The notes: generated by a model from the letters alone, not told the origin. Positions 49,886 to 63,302 are shown, counted from the stretch's first letter. The stretch: 64,000 nucleotides of DNA from Prostheceraeus crozeri (GCA_907163375.1 CAJQUW010001401.1:1-64000); one strand, 5' to 3'. Program-made: numbers and translations.

Positions 49886-52091
49886 TAGCGAAATAGACAG
49901 AAACTAACTTAAAGCAGGGACATCCTTAAAGTTACCGTAAAGACATACTGAAAACATAGATATTTTCAGAAATTGATCGTCAAAAAGTCTTTGTGTCTTG
50001 AGCATTAACGGATATCAGAAAAACGTGAAGAAGATCTATCATACCGTTAGAACGACATTCTGTCAACACAAAATAGCGACTGATATTAATTGTCACGTTT
50101 ATTTGGTGGATGCATCACGAGATTGACATCCAGCCAGTTCAAGAAACGCAGTTAATTTTCCCAATTATCAGAAAATGGGACGAAGAGGACGTTATTCACC
50201 AAAATTCTTTACACAAGTCAGAGCTCAATTCGATATATCTTCAGAAGATTCAGGGATATCACCAATGCTGTTTATCGTCCAAGATGCAAATACTTCACTC
50301 ACCATGCCTATCATACATATACATGCATATATCCAATGAAACTACCAGAATATAAAATACGTGTCCTGCAAGAGTCCAGTCTCAGCAATACCGCATCTTT
50401 GAACATAGTTTAAAGAACACGTCGAAGATGCGGATTAAACAGACTTGGTATGATTCGGAAACCGTAGGCCTACTTCATATGAGGTCACCGCTTGAGTGTA
50501 GAAATCGGTTTGAACGGTATCGTCAGAATTATCTGCAGCAGATTGGGAAAAATCGTTTTGTTTGATAAATAATTGCTAAACCTCAATATGAACTGGCATT
50601 TTCATGTTACATTGACAGTAAGTTGAAAGCAAGAAATATTCACACTTAGAACAATATACCGTCATACGTAATGATTAGAAGCGCTATGAATGAAGTGGGT
50701 TCCAAGAAGTTGTGTGATGTAAGAGTTGATTTTTGAGAATTTGTCTGAGTACTGAGTGTCGTCCTTCCGCATATCTCATACGAAGAATAAGCATTTCCTA
50801 ATAGCTGGACATCTAGTGCACTGAATTGCATGTAGACTCAAGGAGATTTTTGGAGAAAAACTATAGATCTATTGGTATATCTGTTATTGAATATATCTGA
50901 CACTTTGAAGGAAAACATAATCCAAAGAAATCCTACAACAATTGAAGACCTCTAAAGAATTTTTAAAGAGGAACAGCACATCATGTTTCGAGAAAAATAC
51001 GATCCTCTATTATTTGATCCAAAGGAAATAAAATATATGTGACAGCCTGGTGACTTCACGGGGAGTATTGAGTTGATGAAAACATTCGTACGTAACTTAT
51101 GTAACTAATACAAGGTAATTTTCAAAAAGATTCCGTTCGTTTGCTTCAATTAAACCCCATTATCAAAAAGCGTAAAAACTTAGGACGGCCGATTTTTTAA
51201 AATATTCATGTTTTTAGAATTCTTATACGATTCTGTGTCCGTATCCTTTTATTCTCTGTCCGTTTCGCTATGTAAGCTAAGTATTGTATCTTGATAATTA
51301 GCCACTAATCTACCGGTACCTAATTATGTTTCGTTGATGTAAGGCGCAGGAATATTTGGTCGAGTACGCAAAAATAATTTACTCAACCCAGTTTAATCTT
51401 TCATGCATAAATCAACATAAATTATCATTCAAAATATAATGAAAGCCATTAGTGTCGTGTCAGTCTTTTAAGCATCAGGAGTTCGAATCTCCTGTCTCAG
51501 CGCTACAGAGATTTCGGAAGATGCAATAACTGACCGACCTAAGTAACCTATTACAAACATAGTGAAATTTCGATGTGGCAAAAGATGCTGTCCAACATGA
51601 ATTCTATCGGTGCGCATAGTGGTATATGCAGCATCTTAGTTGAAGCGCAAGTTTCAGCATGCTGCGGTAAGAATGTTGCTCTCAATCGCCTGATATATTC
51701 CGTTATGCAATAACCACAAAACATAGGTCATACTATGGTTCTGGAAATCCGCTGTCAGTAAATTCCTTTATCATTACAAACGTCAAGGTTGCTGATCCTC
51801 AACTCCCGGCGTGGGTGCCAACCCAATTTGAGTAAATATCAGCAGATACTCCGCAAGTTTAACTATCAGCCGAATGCAGTCCATGACCAATTGTTGAAAC
51901 GCGGATACTCTGACATGAAGGGGCGGTGGAGGGCATTTGAGGGTTTGACGGTGCAGTTTGGCGTCACCAACATGCATGCACCCCACTTTGCTTGAATGTT
52001 TTTCATTATCCCGGGCCAAAAAACAGATCACTCAGATGCATACTCGTAGTGCCCCGGTGAGATGAAGGGAGTGCTGCGAGCACATATCGCA
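49886..52091. other. No gene recognised; a lone T-arm-like sequence at 51486
   Basis: No frame resembles a known family. At 51486-51506 AGGAG-TTCGAAT-CTCCT forms a perfect tRNA T-arm with a B-box, but no matching acceptor strand or A-box lies upstream, so at most this is a scrap of a tRNA-derived repeat. Confidence 0.4.
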
Positions 52092-52315
52092 TGATCAAGT
52101 GGAAACATTGATGTTTGGATTTTATTGACCGAGAGCTTTCAGAAAATGAATCATTTGTCATATTTTCATAATCTGATCGCGTAAATACAATTCTGAGTAA
52201 GCGCACATGTTGCATGCACATGTATTTGGTCCATGCATGTGTCTCTGATCAAGTGGAAACATTGATGCTTGGATTTTATTGACCGAGAGCTTTCAGAAAA
52301 TGTATCATTAGTCAT
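52092..52315. repeat. Direct repeat of about 70 bp, 154 bp apart
   Basis: Copies at 52092-52161 and 52246-52315 start TGATCAAGTGGAAACATTGA and differ at about three positions. Origin unknown. Confidence 0.9.
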
Positions 52316-52983
52316 GTGCTCTTTTTACTTTACACGAAATTACAGTGAAATGCCGTATTTTTGATTAGGCCTTATTGTGATCCGATGAATTGCATGAAAT
52401 TAATGATTGAAAACATAATTTCAGTTTTACTACCCTTAGAATAGTCATGTTTGCCATGTATGCTTTTTGAATTTGGTTAGGTAATTTATTGAATTAAACA
52501 ATGATCGTTACATTTTTGACAGCAAATGAGAGATCTGGATACAGCGCGATCGTTGGTCTCTCCTGTTTTCATGATGTTCAGTATAATGGTCATGGAGACA
52601 ATCGTTAATCTGACCCTCGGTCAGTTTGTCTCTGTTCATGTCATAGAAATAAACTGTTTATCTGAAGTTCGATAGAATGGAAATTGACTCAAGGTCGCGG
52701 CACATCCGAGGGAACTAAGTTGGGGCATGAAGAACCAATTAAAACCTTCGATTTACTCATGTGACTGATTCTAACCCAATGATACAGACGTTGGCAGGTC
52801 CATCTAAGTGAAAATGCGTGCGATTTATGTGCCGTTATTGTGCATTACATGAAGCTTAATTTCCATTCTAGAGGTTTTATTGCTGTCAATTTCTATGGTT
52901 CATGTACAATCTCATTCTTGAGGTGGCCGAGTTCGATAGCAGAAGTTGTCAACACGCGTGCATTCTGTCACTGCGATAAACAC

Positions 52984-54642
52984 AAGGGTTAAAACGATAG
53001 TGAAATTTCATTATCGATATTATCGATATTTCAAAATTCTTTATCGATGTTAATATCGATATCAATATCGACAATAATATTCATATTGATAATGATCTCG
53101 ATGCAACATAGCGCTATCTATTCACTATCTGTAAATCGATTAAAGATCAAAAAATTGTGAGTGTCGATATGAATATTGGCATCAAGATATTAATTATGAT
53201 AGCTATATCCGTATATTTATCATTTAGCCTATGCAAAATCTACATGTACAAGTACACCTATATATCGATGACGTTCGTATACAATTTTCGATCAGACATC
53301 GGCTAAGTTCTAATGTCGAAAATGATAAATTTGATTAGTCTAACTGAAAGTATGATCGGTAAGTATGAAGAAACTGAATTCAAATGATAAGTTTTGTAAT
53401 GATTAAACATCATTTCAAGTCATAGATTTTGTTAGCTATCATGAATGCAATATATCATGAATGATATAAGTCAACTCAGCTGTTTACTAACCTTTTCCCG
53501 ACGTAAGTAAACCCTTTTAGTACATCACATACGGTTATTTTATTATGTGATAAAAAATCCAAATTGAAGGAAGCTGTGCTTATAAAAGTTGGGGTAGTAC
53601 AATGTCTACATTTCCCCTTCTTCTCACGCGAGGACAAATCAAAGTGTGTCCACACCGGACTTAATTTCACTCGTCCCATGGTATGAAGTATTCGAAATGA
53701 GTCAGATAAAGTGGTTGTCTGTCACTAATATGACAAGAGAAGGTAGGATGGTCTCGCTTAGTCAATGTGTAACCAAGACAGTGTGCGTCGCCTCGGGAAA
53801 TTTGCTCGATCGATGGCAGGCTGCGCAAGCTTATGTCGTCTGTTGATGTTTGGATCAGCTGACCTATTGTTCACGGGGGAGACTGAGTAACGAACGATGA
53901 TTGATAAAAGGTCATTCACATTGCCTATCGCCAGCAGTCGCTATGTGTGCCCATGAAACAATGGGCTACTGCCGTTTAGTCCGACGAATCATATCGTTAT
54001 GTGCTTATTTTGTTGAGAGCAGTCATCTCTAAGGACAGAAATTAATCTCTGAGGCTGCGGTCTCCTACCATGAGCTACCGAATATAATGTATAAGTACAT
54101 GTGTACATAGGAGTGTGTAAAATATAGGTGCGATATCGATATTTCTATGAAAAGTACGGCAGGGAAAATCAATATTTTAAACAATATTTAACATCGACAT
54201 ACATTCTTTAATATATACTATATCGATAGCAACTTATCATCAATATTTCACCAATACTTATAACGATATCATTATCACTGATTATGTCGGTAATACTACT
54301 AGTGTATGCCTAAATATTGATCCTGTCATCAACATATACGTACACGTATATATCGATATTAGAGCCAATGTGATCATTTGACACCAATTTCAAGATTTAT
54401 CAAGATCGATAGCATTGTTAAAAGTAATACCGATGTCATCATCGGTGATGATATTGACATTCACATCGTTATTGTTATCGATATAATTATAGAAATTGCT
54501 ATCGATATTATTATCGATATTATCATCGATATTTTTATCGGTATTATTTTTAGAAATATCGATATTATTGGTATCGGAAAAATACCGATAATACCGATAA
54601 TATCGATATTATCGCATCGGTATCGATATCGTTTTAACCCTA
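52984..54642. mobile_element. Non-autonomous hAT-like element with TATCGATA arrays
   Basis: Tips AGGGTTAAAACGATA (52985-52999) and TATCGTTTTAACCCT (54627-54641) form a 15-bp inverted repeat, flanked by the perfect 8-bp duplication ATAAACAC (52976-52983 and 54643-54650). An 8-bp duplication with (C/T)AGGG tips is the hAT pattern. Inside each end is a stretch of imperfect TATCGATATT repeats (52996-53110 and 54125-54625). An open frame through the second one (54378-54653) is just low-complexity Ile/Asp translation. The middle 1 kb shows no transposase. Confidence 0.82.
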
Positions 54643-54650
54643 ATAAACAC

Positions 54651-55103
54651 TAACCTAATCACACCCGAAGTCCCTCTCCTCTTCATTCGATAGGTTGAGG
54701 AGCTATTGATTGGCGAGGCGTTAACTATAAACGCAAACTATAAACGCTCGCCCGCGCGTATTCATAAACATTTCTCATGTTTTAACAGCATCAGATCAAG
54801 TGATTTCTGACTCTTAGTGCAGCGCGTATGTACGCGGTTAATAGAATGTCCTTCCACGGATGCTTGGGGTCATGTGTAATTACGCGTGGTTCACGCGTGA
54901 ATTACGCGTGATTGAGCGTGGCATGTCACCCAGTGATATGATTGAATGAAGCTTCGCCTATATTCTTGTATGAATCTTAACCGTGGGCCATGTGGCTCTT
55001 TGATGAGGAATTCAATATGTCAGGTAGGAATGACGTTCGAAGGAGGGTTTGGGAGGAATGAAGTTCGAAGGAGTATTTTGAATGACAATATCTGTTGATT
55101 TCC
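54651..55103. other. No gene recognised between the two hAT-like elements
   Basis: Short inverted ACGCGTGATT/TACGCGTG motifs (54880-54920) are the only pattern noticed. Confidence 0.4.
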
Positions 55104-55111
55104 TCCTAGAC

Positions 55112-56226
55112 CAGTGGTGGGCAACGCGTGGCCCGCGGGTCGCTTGGTGGCCCGTCGGGACATATTGGGTGGCCCGCCACCGCTTCTCATAGCTAAAGTG
55201 GCCCGCGCACATTATTTGAATCGATGATGTGAAAATGACTCACTCCGACTTCGACCTTTGAAAGGTGCATCTAAGGGTGAGGGATCCTCTTTAGAATTTA
55301 TAAACCATTAATTAACAATTAAAAGAGCAATATGATGGCACAAAAAGCAAAAATTCACATTCAAATTATCCAACCATGCTCCTCTCGTAATGAATATCTT
55401 CTCATATAAGCGCAAAAAATGGTCATCACCTGCGCGAGTTTATGCTTAGTCACATAGTATTCGATGCCCTGCTGTGTATGTTTCTCTACGTTATAAACCA
55501 CGCCTCAATGAGCCTAGAAAGAGGCTACATTAATTATACCTTGACTACGAATGGAGGAATCCAACCGAAAGATTTTGACAGGCCAACATTTTTTTCAAAT
55601 ATTCCTGCTGAATTTCAGTTGTATACTACTAAACTGATATATATTTCGTATACTCGATTGGCATTAGCACACGACTACCATTTGTGGAGCCCATGCACGG
55701 TTTTTGAAAGTCGCATATGCTTCAGTGACATATGTGCACGTATGTACATGTAGCATGGTCAATAGATGTAACAAAATCAATTTTATCTTGTGCGGCTTTT
55801 CAGGCGGATATAGTTGCACTGCAGTTACAGATTGTTGTTTTTGGATCAGGTAATGTCGGTCAAGTCACCAAAAAAGTTATGTTACGCTTAATTTCACAAA
55901 AGAAAAGCTTTCATGATTTTCTATAGGCATATTCGCTCTTCATTTCTCACATGAACTGTGGAAAGTAAATTATAATTCCTTAATAGTAAACAAATTAGTT
56001 ACGGACAATACTGCTACATACATACATTTACATATAAAATTTTGTTATGTAATGCCACCACTATACTGTATATGCACGTGTGGTACAGCAGTCCTTATGT
56101 ATACTTAAAAATGCGAAATAAGATAATAGTAAGCCTATACTACTGCCTTTTAAAATTGGTGGCCCGCGAGCCTTTTCGTGGGCCACTCCTTGTGACCCGC
56201 TATACCAACTTGGTTGCCCACCGCTG
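55112..56226. mobile_element. Non-autonomous hAT element with perfect target duplication
   Basis: The left tip CAGTGGTGGGCAAC and right tip GTTGCCCACCGCTG are inverted repeats of the Charlie-like hAT type, followed inside by GTGGCCCGCGGG and related GGCCCGC motifs. The 8-bp duplication TCCTAGAC is perfect (55104-55111 and 56227-56234). The 1,115-bp interior has no transposase frame. A perfect duplication suggests a fairly young insertion. Confidence 0.92.
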
Positions 56227-56234
56227 TCCTAGAC

Positions 56235-57134
56235 AAAGAATTGCGACTGCATGCAGTCATAATAAGCTGACATGTAAATAGGCTACATTTTGGAATAGGT
56301 TTACAATAAACGGCGGATTCAGATTTGGTAACTGAGAAGAGCAATCGACTCAACATCAGCGTGCGCGTCGATTTGAGATTGAAACTCACGAACTTGACAC
56401 TTCGAATTCAGGAATTGTGTGGTAAGCATCATGCTCAATGCAGTCATCGGCTTTGGTCATTACATATAGCTTTTTGATGCAATCTTTCGTCATAGCACTT
56501 TCTAAATACACGTATTTACATAATTCGAGATTAATTACCTGAAAAGTTAATATTTGAAAATATGTCCTGTTACTATCTTTGACTTCTGTTTTTAAACTTG
56601 AATAAGGACCTATCAGGTTGGAGGCAGGAATTAAGAATGCTTTATCGTTTAAGGAGGAATCTGGGCAAAAAAGCTAAGAACCACTGGCAAAGTATTGAAA
56701 AAGTTGCATTAAAACTTGCATTTTTAAACTTTTTTAAAAAACATGTTTTAAACAATTTGTTCAAGACACTACCAATCCTGATTGCGATGCGGGTGAGGAT
56801 TTGAACATTTAAAATTAAAAGAAAAAAAGCATATGCTGTTGGCTCTACAGGCGCTAATTTCTGCTCAACTCATATCTCTGTTACTGTTGCATACTCAGAA
56901 ATGTAGGCCCCACCGCTACATGTTGCTCGCCGATAGTATGCATCAGTGTCATTGACTTTTCAAATTTTTCCGGAAAATTTTTCAACACTGCTCATGATAC
57001 TATATGACTATCAAATATTAAATTGAATGGCAACCGAGTATTGAAGGGGAGAAATAGGAAAACTAAAACGAAGGTGATTGAAATCCTAAGTTGCATAGTA
57101 GAAAGGTATATGCAAAGCATGTTGTACATACAAT
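56235..57134. other. No gene recognised
   Basis: AT-rich sequence with short frames, none resembling a known protein. Confidence 0.45.
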
Positions 57135-57362
57135 AGGGGATTTTGTCCATGTGAATCTTTGATCGGTTGGGATTCTGTTACAAGGTGGGATTTTGTCAAG
57201 GGTTGTCCAGATGGAGTTTTGTTCGCTTAAGATCTTGTTCAAGTAGGACAATGTCCGGTGGAATTTGTGCAAGCAGGATAGGACTTTGTCCGAGATAAGT
57301 CTTTTCGGCCGTGGCTTTCTCCAGATGGGATCTATTCTTGGTGGGATTTTTGTTGTCCGCTC
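57135..57362. repeat. Degenerate minisatellite TGGGATTTTGTCC
   Basis: About ten imperfect units of 18-24 bp built on GGGATTTTGT(C/T)C run through this stretch; a lone further unit is at 57828. They are too diverged for a precise period. Confidence 0.65.
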
Positions 57363-59400
57363 TTCTCATATGCAAATGACAGGCATTCAGTCATTATAGC
57401 TGCTTTGAGCAACACCCGAACAACCCTCGACCAATGTAGCAAGATCAAAAGGCAATGCTGGTTGCACGCTGTATAGTTCATGGATTTGCAGAGCGGACGA
57501 ACTACATCATCTCTGTTTTGAGTATAGGGAGATATTGTTCATTGTCATCTTCCTTAAGCTCAAGATTTCGATTTAAAGAAGACTAAGAAGATTTAAAGAA
57601 GATTCATGTCAGTATATACCACATGATTAGGGCTTAAAAATTTGAGTAGTAGATGTTTGATGGAAAGAAATTTATTTTTCGCATAATGCGTTGGTTCATA
57701 ACTTCATAATCGGATTTTATCAATGGATAAAAACATCGAATATTCCAATCACTGTTTTATAAGAATCAGACAGATAACAAAACACTGCGATATTTGTAGG
57801 AATTTTTGACAGACAACGAGCCTGGGGGGATTTTGTACATGGGAGAAATGGGAGTTGGAGAAATATGTACAATGAACGGCACCGACATTAGAATTCGAGT
57901 TTCCAGCGATAGGAAGTCTTTTCGAGACAATCTTTCAAAAATAGGGATCGTTTTCGGTTGAAATGTTTTTGAGAAGCAGATAACCTGTGATTATCATCAG
58001 GATAATACTGAAACAAAAGAAAAATTAATCAATTTGAGGCAGGTGTCACAAAAAGGAGCAATTCAGACTAAAACAGAGGAGAAATCTATGAATACTTCTA
58101 GTGGTGCATTCAAGTTCACATGCTATAGAAGAGTGCTGCGCAACCTTGATGATGACAATCATAGAAATCCGACACGATATGACCTCGCCCCACTGGGGTG
58201 TTTTTCCGAACACCCTGCTCTGCTGATCTCCCAAACTATTTCACAAATTTTACCAAACCACATATCAATCGAACAGGCATTGTAAGTGGATTCAGAAAAA
58301 CAGCATCAGTTATATTTCTAAGGTCATCCCTGGGCTGAAGTGAAGGTCAAAGATCAAAACCCGCCACTTTTTGACAAAGTTCCATTAGATCACTATTTGA
58401 ATTGGAAAATGACAACAAAGCTAATAAGCCGTACACTATTCGAAAGATCTGGTCAAGGTTGTTAATAAAATGATGACCATTAATCGTTAGGAGATTACAT
58501 CATTGTATTAGATGAGGTCAAAGGTCAAATAATTCAAACTTTTAGTTCAGCTAAAATGTCACTAAATTAGTCACCAGGCGAAGAAGCAAACCAATTCGGT
58601 GAATTTTTATCGAGACACTGAGGCTAAAAGCTTTTGAAAATGATTTTGAAACATGATTTTGAAAATTTTCAATAATTGTTGATTAGATGCAGAACTAAGA
58701 AGTACAAAAACAATAAAAAATCATATTTGTTATTTGAATTTCAAACATGATGCGTAATAAACAGATAATTTCAAATTCAAAAACTTTGAATTCTCAAAAT
58801 TGAGAGGAGGAATCAATCCTTTATGCAATCATAACTTATTCCATCAATAACACTGCAATGTACATAAGAAGTGGATGAACCGAAATCAGCCAAAATATTT
58901 CAAACATTCCAATTTTGAAATAGAACTGACGCCAAAAGTTTAGAGCCAAATTAATTTTCCTTCAGTCAAAAGTTGCATAATACCTAGAAAGTAGGTAAGC
59001 TTTAGAAATCTGGTGCCATCCCGCTGATTGTTAGTAATGGATAAGAGATGACTCTACGATTCTCTGAGTTACAGCGAGGGAAATATATTTTCTGAACCCC
59101 TATGATTCTGACCCGAATATTATGACGAATTGATAACATCAACTGAACAGAAGAAACGAAGATACATGACTTGCTGCACTTATGTGCCGTGCAGCAGCGC
59201 ATCCGAACAAGGCCATTTTTCAGTTCGCTGAGTTTCCTGTTCATTTGGCGATTGCGGTCGTTCACTCAGCTCACCCATTCATCAGTGAACGGCTTGAAAT
59301 CTCGTTCGCTCACTCACTCAAAAGTTCGAATGCACTGGTGTACTTTGAGGCGGAATCCCAGTAAGGCTGATAGTAGCCAAGAAAACCAAAACGTCGTTTT
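57363..59400. other. No gene recognised upstream of the LINE
   Basis: AT-rich sequence. Repeated GGTCAAAG/AGGTCAAAGATCAAAA motifs occur around 58340-58530 but without a clear unit. No coding family was recognised. Confidence 0.4.
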
Positions 59401-59421
59401 TCTAATTAAAAGCGCTTAGAT

Positions 59422-59451
59422 CTTTCGACCGGCACTGCCGGCCATCATCAG
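59422..59451 (-). other. Hammerhead-like motif
   Basis: On the minus strand CTGATGA is followed by a strong hairpin (GGCCGGC-AGT-GCCGGTC) and then GAAA, the order of the hammerhead ribozyme core and stem II. One extra T lies between CTGATGA and the stem, and stems I and III are not obvious. Such motifs are known at the ends of Penelope-like and other retroelements. This may mark an element boundary upstream of the LINE. Confidence 0.35.
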
Positions 59452-59737
59452 AGGATGATCTGATGTGTAATTCTCCGAATTGTAGCTGAGATCTAAAATT
59501 AGCATCAAATTGTCAGTCATTGGAATCTTATTGCATCGATCTCCATTATCTGGTCTACTGGTGATTGTATGTTGTTCAGCTGGGATTGTCAGCTGCTAGT
59601 CAATCAGCTGTTATCAATTGCATTTTGCTGGTGACCCTTGTCGATCGAAAAGTGAATTATTGATCGTTATCACGTGATTTGACGTCACAACACCACATCT
59701 ATGACAAGATTTTCAAGCTCTGGCCTGCCTGCATTAG

Positions 59738-59805
59738 TGATTGTGGTGTATTGGTTAATAGTCTTGACTAACTGTCGGAGATACTTGGTTCGAGCCCTGA
59801 CTTCA
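59738..59805 (+). repeat. tRNA-derived promoter-like segment (SINE head or LINE leader)
   Basis: TTGGTTAATAG resembles a tRNA A-box and GGTTCGAGCCC, about 35 bp later, is a perfect B-box. The spacing fits a pol III internal promoter. The cloverleaf stems are poor, so this is not a working tRNA gene. It lies just upstream of the LINE endonuclease and could be its leader or a separate SINE fragment. Confidence 0.45.
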
Positions 59806-59946
59806 CCAGTCACTTCTGTTTTTGATTCCGATTTGTATTTCAAATTTGAGTCAAGTTCCTGCGTTTTGTTTTCAAAGTCTGCGAAGAAATCATTTGAGAT
59901 GACCCACTTGGCGACAAATCCTCTTTTGAGAATCCCTAAGAAAGGA

Positions 59947-60853
59947 ATAACTTTCGTCCATCTGAACGTTTGCTCTATAAAAAACAAGATCGATGAGATT
60001 AGACATGTTGTCAAAATCGGAGTGTTTGGTATTTCTGAAACATGGTTAAATGATGAAATTCCTTCAAGTTTGATCAGTATTCCACAATACAGCATCCTGC
60101 GCTGTGATCGTAATTGTATCAACAATGTCAAACCCTCTGGTGGTGGAGTGGCTTTATATTCGCGAAGATTTGAAATACAAAGTTTATGATGATCTTATGA
60201 TTCAGAAATTTGAAATGTTGACTGTTGAAATCAATATTCCTAATGCAACCTCCATTATTCTCATTTTCATTTACCGTCCGCCTGGTGGTTCTGATGCGGA
60301 CTGCATTGAATGGTTGAGCTCTCTATCTACAATTATCAAAAAGGCTTTGAGTCATCAAAAACAGTTACTACTTTTTGGTGATTTCAACATTGATATGCTA
60401 TCTAGTGACCATAAAGCAGCTCATTGTAAATCAGTTTTGGAAGATGGATGTGATATATTCCAATTAATCCGTGAACCTACACGTGTTGCAGACTACAATG
60501 CTTCCCTTATTGATCATATTTACTTTTCCAATCTCCATGGTGTTAGTGAAGCATCCATGATCAATTATAGCATAAGTGATCACTACCCAACGTCTGTGAC
60601 TCTACGTCTTGCTTGTCCCCCTCCCAGACAAAATTCTATCATATCCTATAGGAGCATGAAAAAGTTTAAATCTGAGGAGTTCATAAATGACTTGACTCAA
60701 CAACCTTGGTCCATTTGTGAAGCCTTCGATGATCCTGATGACTGCCTTGAAACATGGAATGAACTTTTCAAGTCCTGTGTGGATAGACATGCTCCTTTAG
60801 AATCAAAAAGAGTGAAGCACATTAACAGACCTGAATGGTGGAATGATCAATAA
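59947..60853 (+). pseudogene. LINE endonuclease domain
   Basis: Motifs HLNVCSIKNKIDEI, GISETWLND and GGGVALY lie in one frame (to about 60180), then LLLFGDFNIDM, LIDHIYFSN and SISDH..P...TLRL in another (from about 60104), so a frameshift lies between 60104 and 60189. These are the Asn, Glu, Asp-Asn and His residues of APE-type endonucleases. The domain nicks target DNA for reverse transcription. It ends at a stop after RPEWWNDQ at 60853. Confidence 0.88.
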
Positions 60854-60861
60854 ACGCTGCT

Positions 60862-62789
60862 ATGATAAAGCGCAATTCCATTGCTAAAAAGAATCATACG
60901 GATGAATATCGGAAATTACGGAATGAAGTTCAGTCCCTTATTTATCAAGCAAAACGAGACTATTATGTACATTTACTTGACAAATCCAAGTCCAATCCCA
61001 AGATGTTCTGGAGAACATTTCGAGAACTTGTACCAACCACATCAAATATTAGTCCATCTGAGATTCATCACGATGGCAGTATATCAACCAACAAGACAGA
61101 GATTGCTAACACACTTTACTCATGGTTTACATCTTCTAGTCAGCGTCTAGGAATTGATCTGAGTCATGTCGATATATCCGTCGACGTATTGCAAGGATTC
61201 CTAAATCAAAGGGAATTTGAATTGTTCTCATTGCCTCTCTTGGACATACGCTTTGTTGAGAAACAGCTCCTTAGCTTGAAAGCTTCCTCATCATCCGGTC
61301 TTGATGGTCACAGACCTCTATTTCTCAAAATTGCAGCCTCGGTCATTGCACCATCTTTAACTTCAATCATGAATAATTTTTTGAGAGCAGGCAAATTTCC
61401 TCAATCATGGAAGATCGCAAAAGTTATTCCTGTGCACAAAGGAGGTTCTTCCAAGAACCCAGAGAACTTTCGTCCAATAAGTATTTTGCCAGCGATTTCA
61501 AAAATCTTCGAACGTCATGTGCATTGCCATCTGGTTGAGTTTTTGAACAGAAATGACCTTCTTTACGTCAAGCAATCAGGATTTCGAAAATTCCATTCAT
61601 GTGAGACCACACTCATGTCTATTCACGACCATTGGATTCAAAATTTGCTGAGTAAGGAAGTTGTTGTCTATCTTGACTTCAGTAAAGCTTTTGAGTCAGT
61701 TTCTCACATTATCCTACTAAGAAAGTTACAAATCTATGGAATTCGAGATAACGAACTTTCTTTCCTTGAAAGCTATTTAAGAAACCGAAGCCAGATTTCT
61801 ATGTTGATAAGATTTGCTCTAAAAGTTTGCCAATTATATCTGGAGTGCCTCAGGGGTCTGTCCTTCGGCCGATTTTATTCATCATGTACCTGAATGATTT
61901 ATGAATCAGTCTGGATAAATGTACAACTGAATGCTATGCTGACGACGTAACAATTCATACATCATCGTGTGACCTTTACTCATTGTCATCGAAGTTAAAT
62001 GATGATCTAAAGACTGTTTCAAAATGGTGTTATCACAACAAAATGGCCATTAATTTGAGCAAATCAAAATCCATGCTTATATCTACCAACCAAAAGCGAT
62101 CTCATCTCGCTGACATTGATGATTTTGAATTGAAATTGAATGAGACAACTCTTATGAACACCAGCTGTCATCGCCTTCTAGGCGTTACCATTCAGCAAAA
62201 CTTATCTTGGAGTGCCCATATCAGTAAAGTTTGTCAGAAAGTCAGATCAAAACTCTATATTTTATTCAGATTGAAAGACTTTCTCCCATTTCATGCTCGC
62301 CGACAATTTTTCAACTCCTTCATCTTGCCTCATTTTGACTTCTGTCTATCGATTTGGGGCTGGTGTAATGCAACGCAAATGAATGACCTTGAAGTTCTGC
62401 TTCGAAAGTCAATGCGATTGATTTTGAATGTCAAATGTTCTGCTGACATGTCATCCATTGATATGTTCAAAAAACTAAACTGGTTTTCTTTGAAGTATCG
62501 CCGCAAGCTAAAAGTTGTTCAAATGGTGTATAAATCACAACACAATATGACTCCATCGTATATTTCAGATATTGTCAAAGTTTCCACAAGTAGATGTAAA
62601 AGGAATTCATTGAGATCATTCACAGATCAAAAGATGCACGTTCCTTTTTCTCGTTGCAAATTTGGTGACAATTCCTTTCGTGTTACTGGCCCACGTTGTT
62701 TCAATGAATTGCCATTACCTATTCGTCTTCTACCGACCTATCGACAATTTACTTCAGCCTGTTACCAGTATTATCTGGATTGCTTCTGA
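60862..62789 (+). pseudogene. LINE reverse transcriptase domain
   Basis: The frame from 60862 has KRDYYVHLLDKSKSNPKMFW, then KVIPVHKGGS..NPENFRPISIL and YLDFSKAFESVSH (RT motif A). Near 61830 the frame changes; GVPQGSVL-like sequence, a stop near 61903, and then YADDVTIHTS (about 61938, the catalytic YADD box) follow in the next frame. LLGVTIQQNLSWSAHI and the C-terminal FNSFILPHFDFC..IWG complete the domain. At least two disruptions separate the parts. Confidence 0.9.
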
Positions 62790-62926
62790 AAGTGACAGTT
62801 ACTTTTCTTTCATTTTTGTATTTTTACCTTATTCCTCTTTATCATGTTTGCTCGGCCACAACGAAAAGAGGGTCAACCCTATTGTGCTTCGAGGATAAAT
62901 AAAGAATATTATTATTATTATTCCTT

Positions 62927-63302
62927 ATTCCACAACCGCAAAAAGAAGGGAACTTTTGAATTTTAATTCATATTTCTGTTTTTTAACAAAATCGTCTGTG
63001 TCACTTAGGCTTCATCAGAATTCTCAAATGTTCAATTTACATTGATTATCAATGAAGTCATATCTTCATTTACAATACTTCTTTTGAAGCCTCGTACAGG
63101 ATTTCAGATCCCCAAATTTCCATATCGAAAAGGAAGAGTCAGTGTAATCTACATCTAAGTCAGCAGCCTTCCTGCTGATGAATTTTGTTCTACAAGCGGT
63201 TGAAAATGTTTCTTTATGTCCACAATCGTTGGTTGTCTAAATGACTAGCGATGACATAAGCCTCGATCGTATACCTGCAATAATATGCAAAGCCCTTAGA
63301 AC
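62927..63302. other. No gene recognised between the LINE and the hAT-like end
   Basis: About 375 bp of AT-rich sequence with no recognisable feature. Confidence 0.45.

Larger units (their letters stand above)
59700..62926 (+). mobile_element. Non-LTR retrotransposon (APE-type LINE, Jockey/CR1/L2 group), broken
   Basis: An apurinic-type endonuclease is followed by a reverse transcriptase and a short 3' tail that ends in GGATAAATAAAGAA and an (ATT)n run at 62900-62926. The tail of short repeats in place of poly(A) is usual in this group. About four disruptions of the reading frame are seen, so the copy is dead. The 5' limit is uncertain; the endonuclease begins at about 59947. Target duplications were not identified. 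Confidence 0.88.

Noticed and set aside
50380-51010. Possible decayed Tc1 transposase C-terminus (NPTTIEDL)
   Set aside because: Only a few residues fit and no catalytic motif was found.
51440-51515. Possible tRNA gene
   Set aside because: A good T-arm only; no acceptor pairing, D-arm or A-box upstream.
54378-54653. 91-residue frame rich in Ile and Asp
   Set aside because: Low-complexity translation of the TATCGATATT repeat array.
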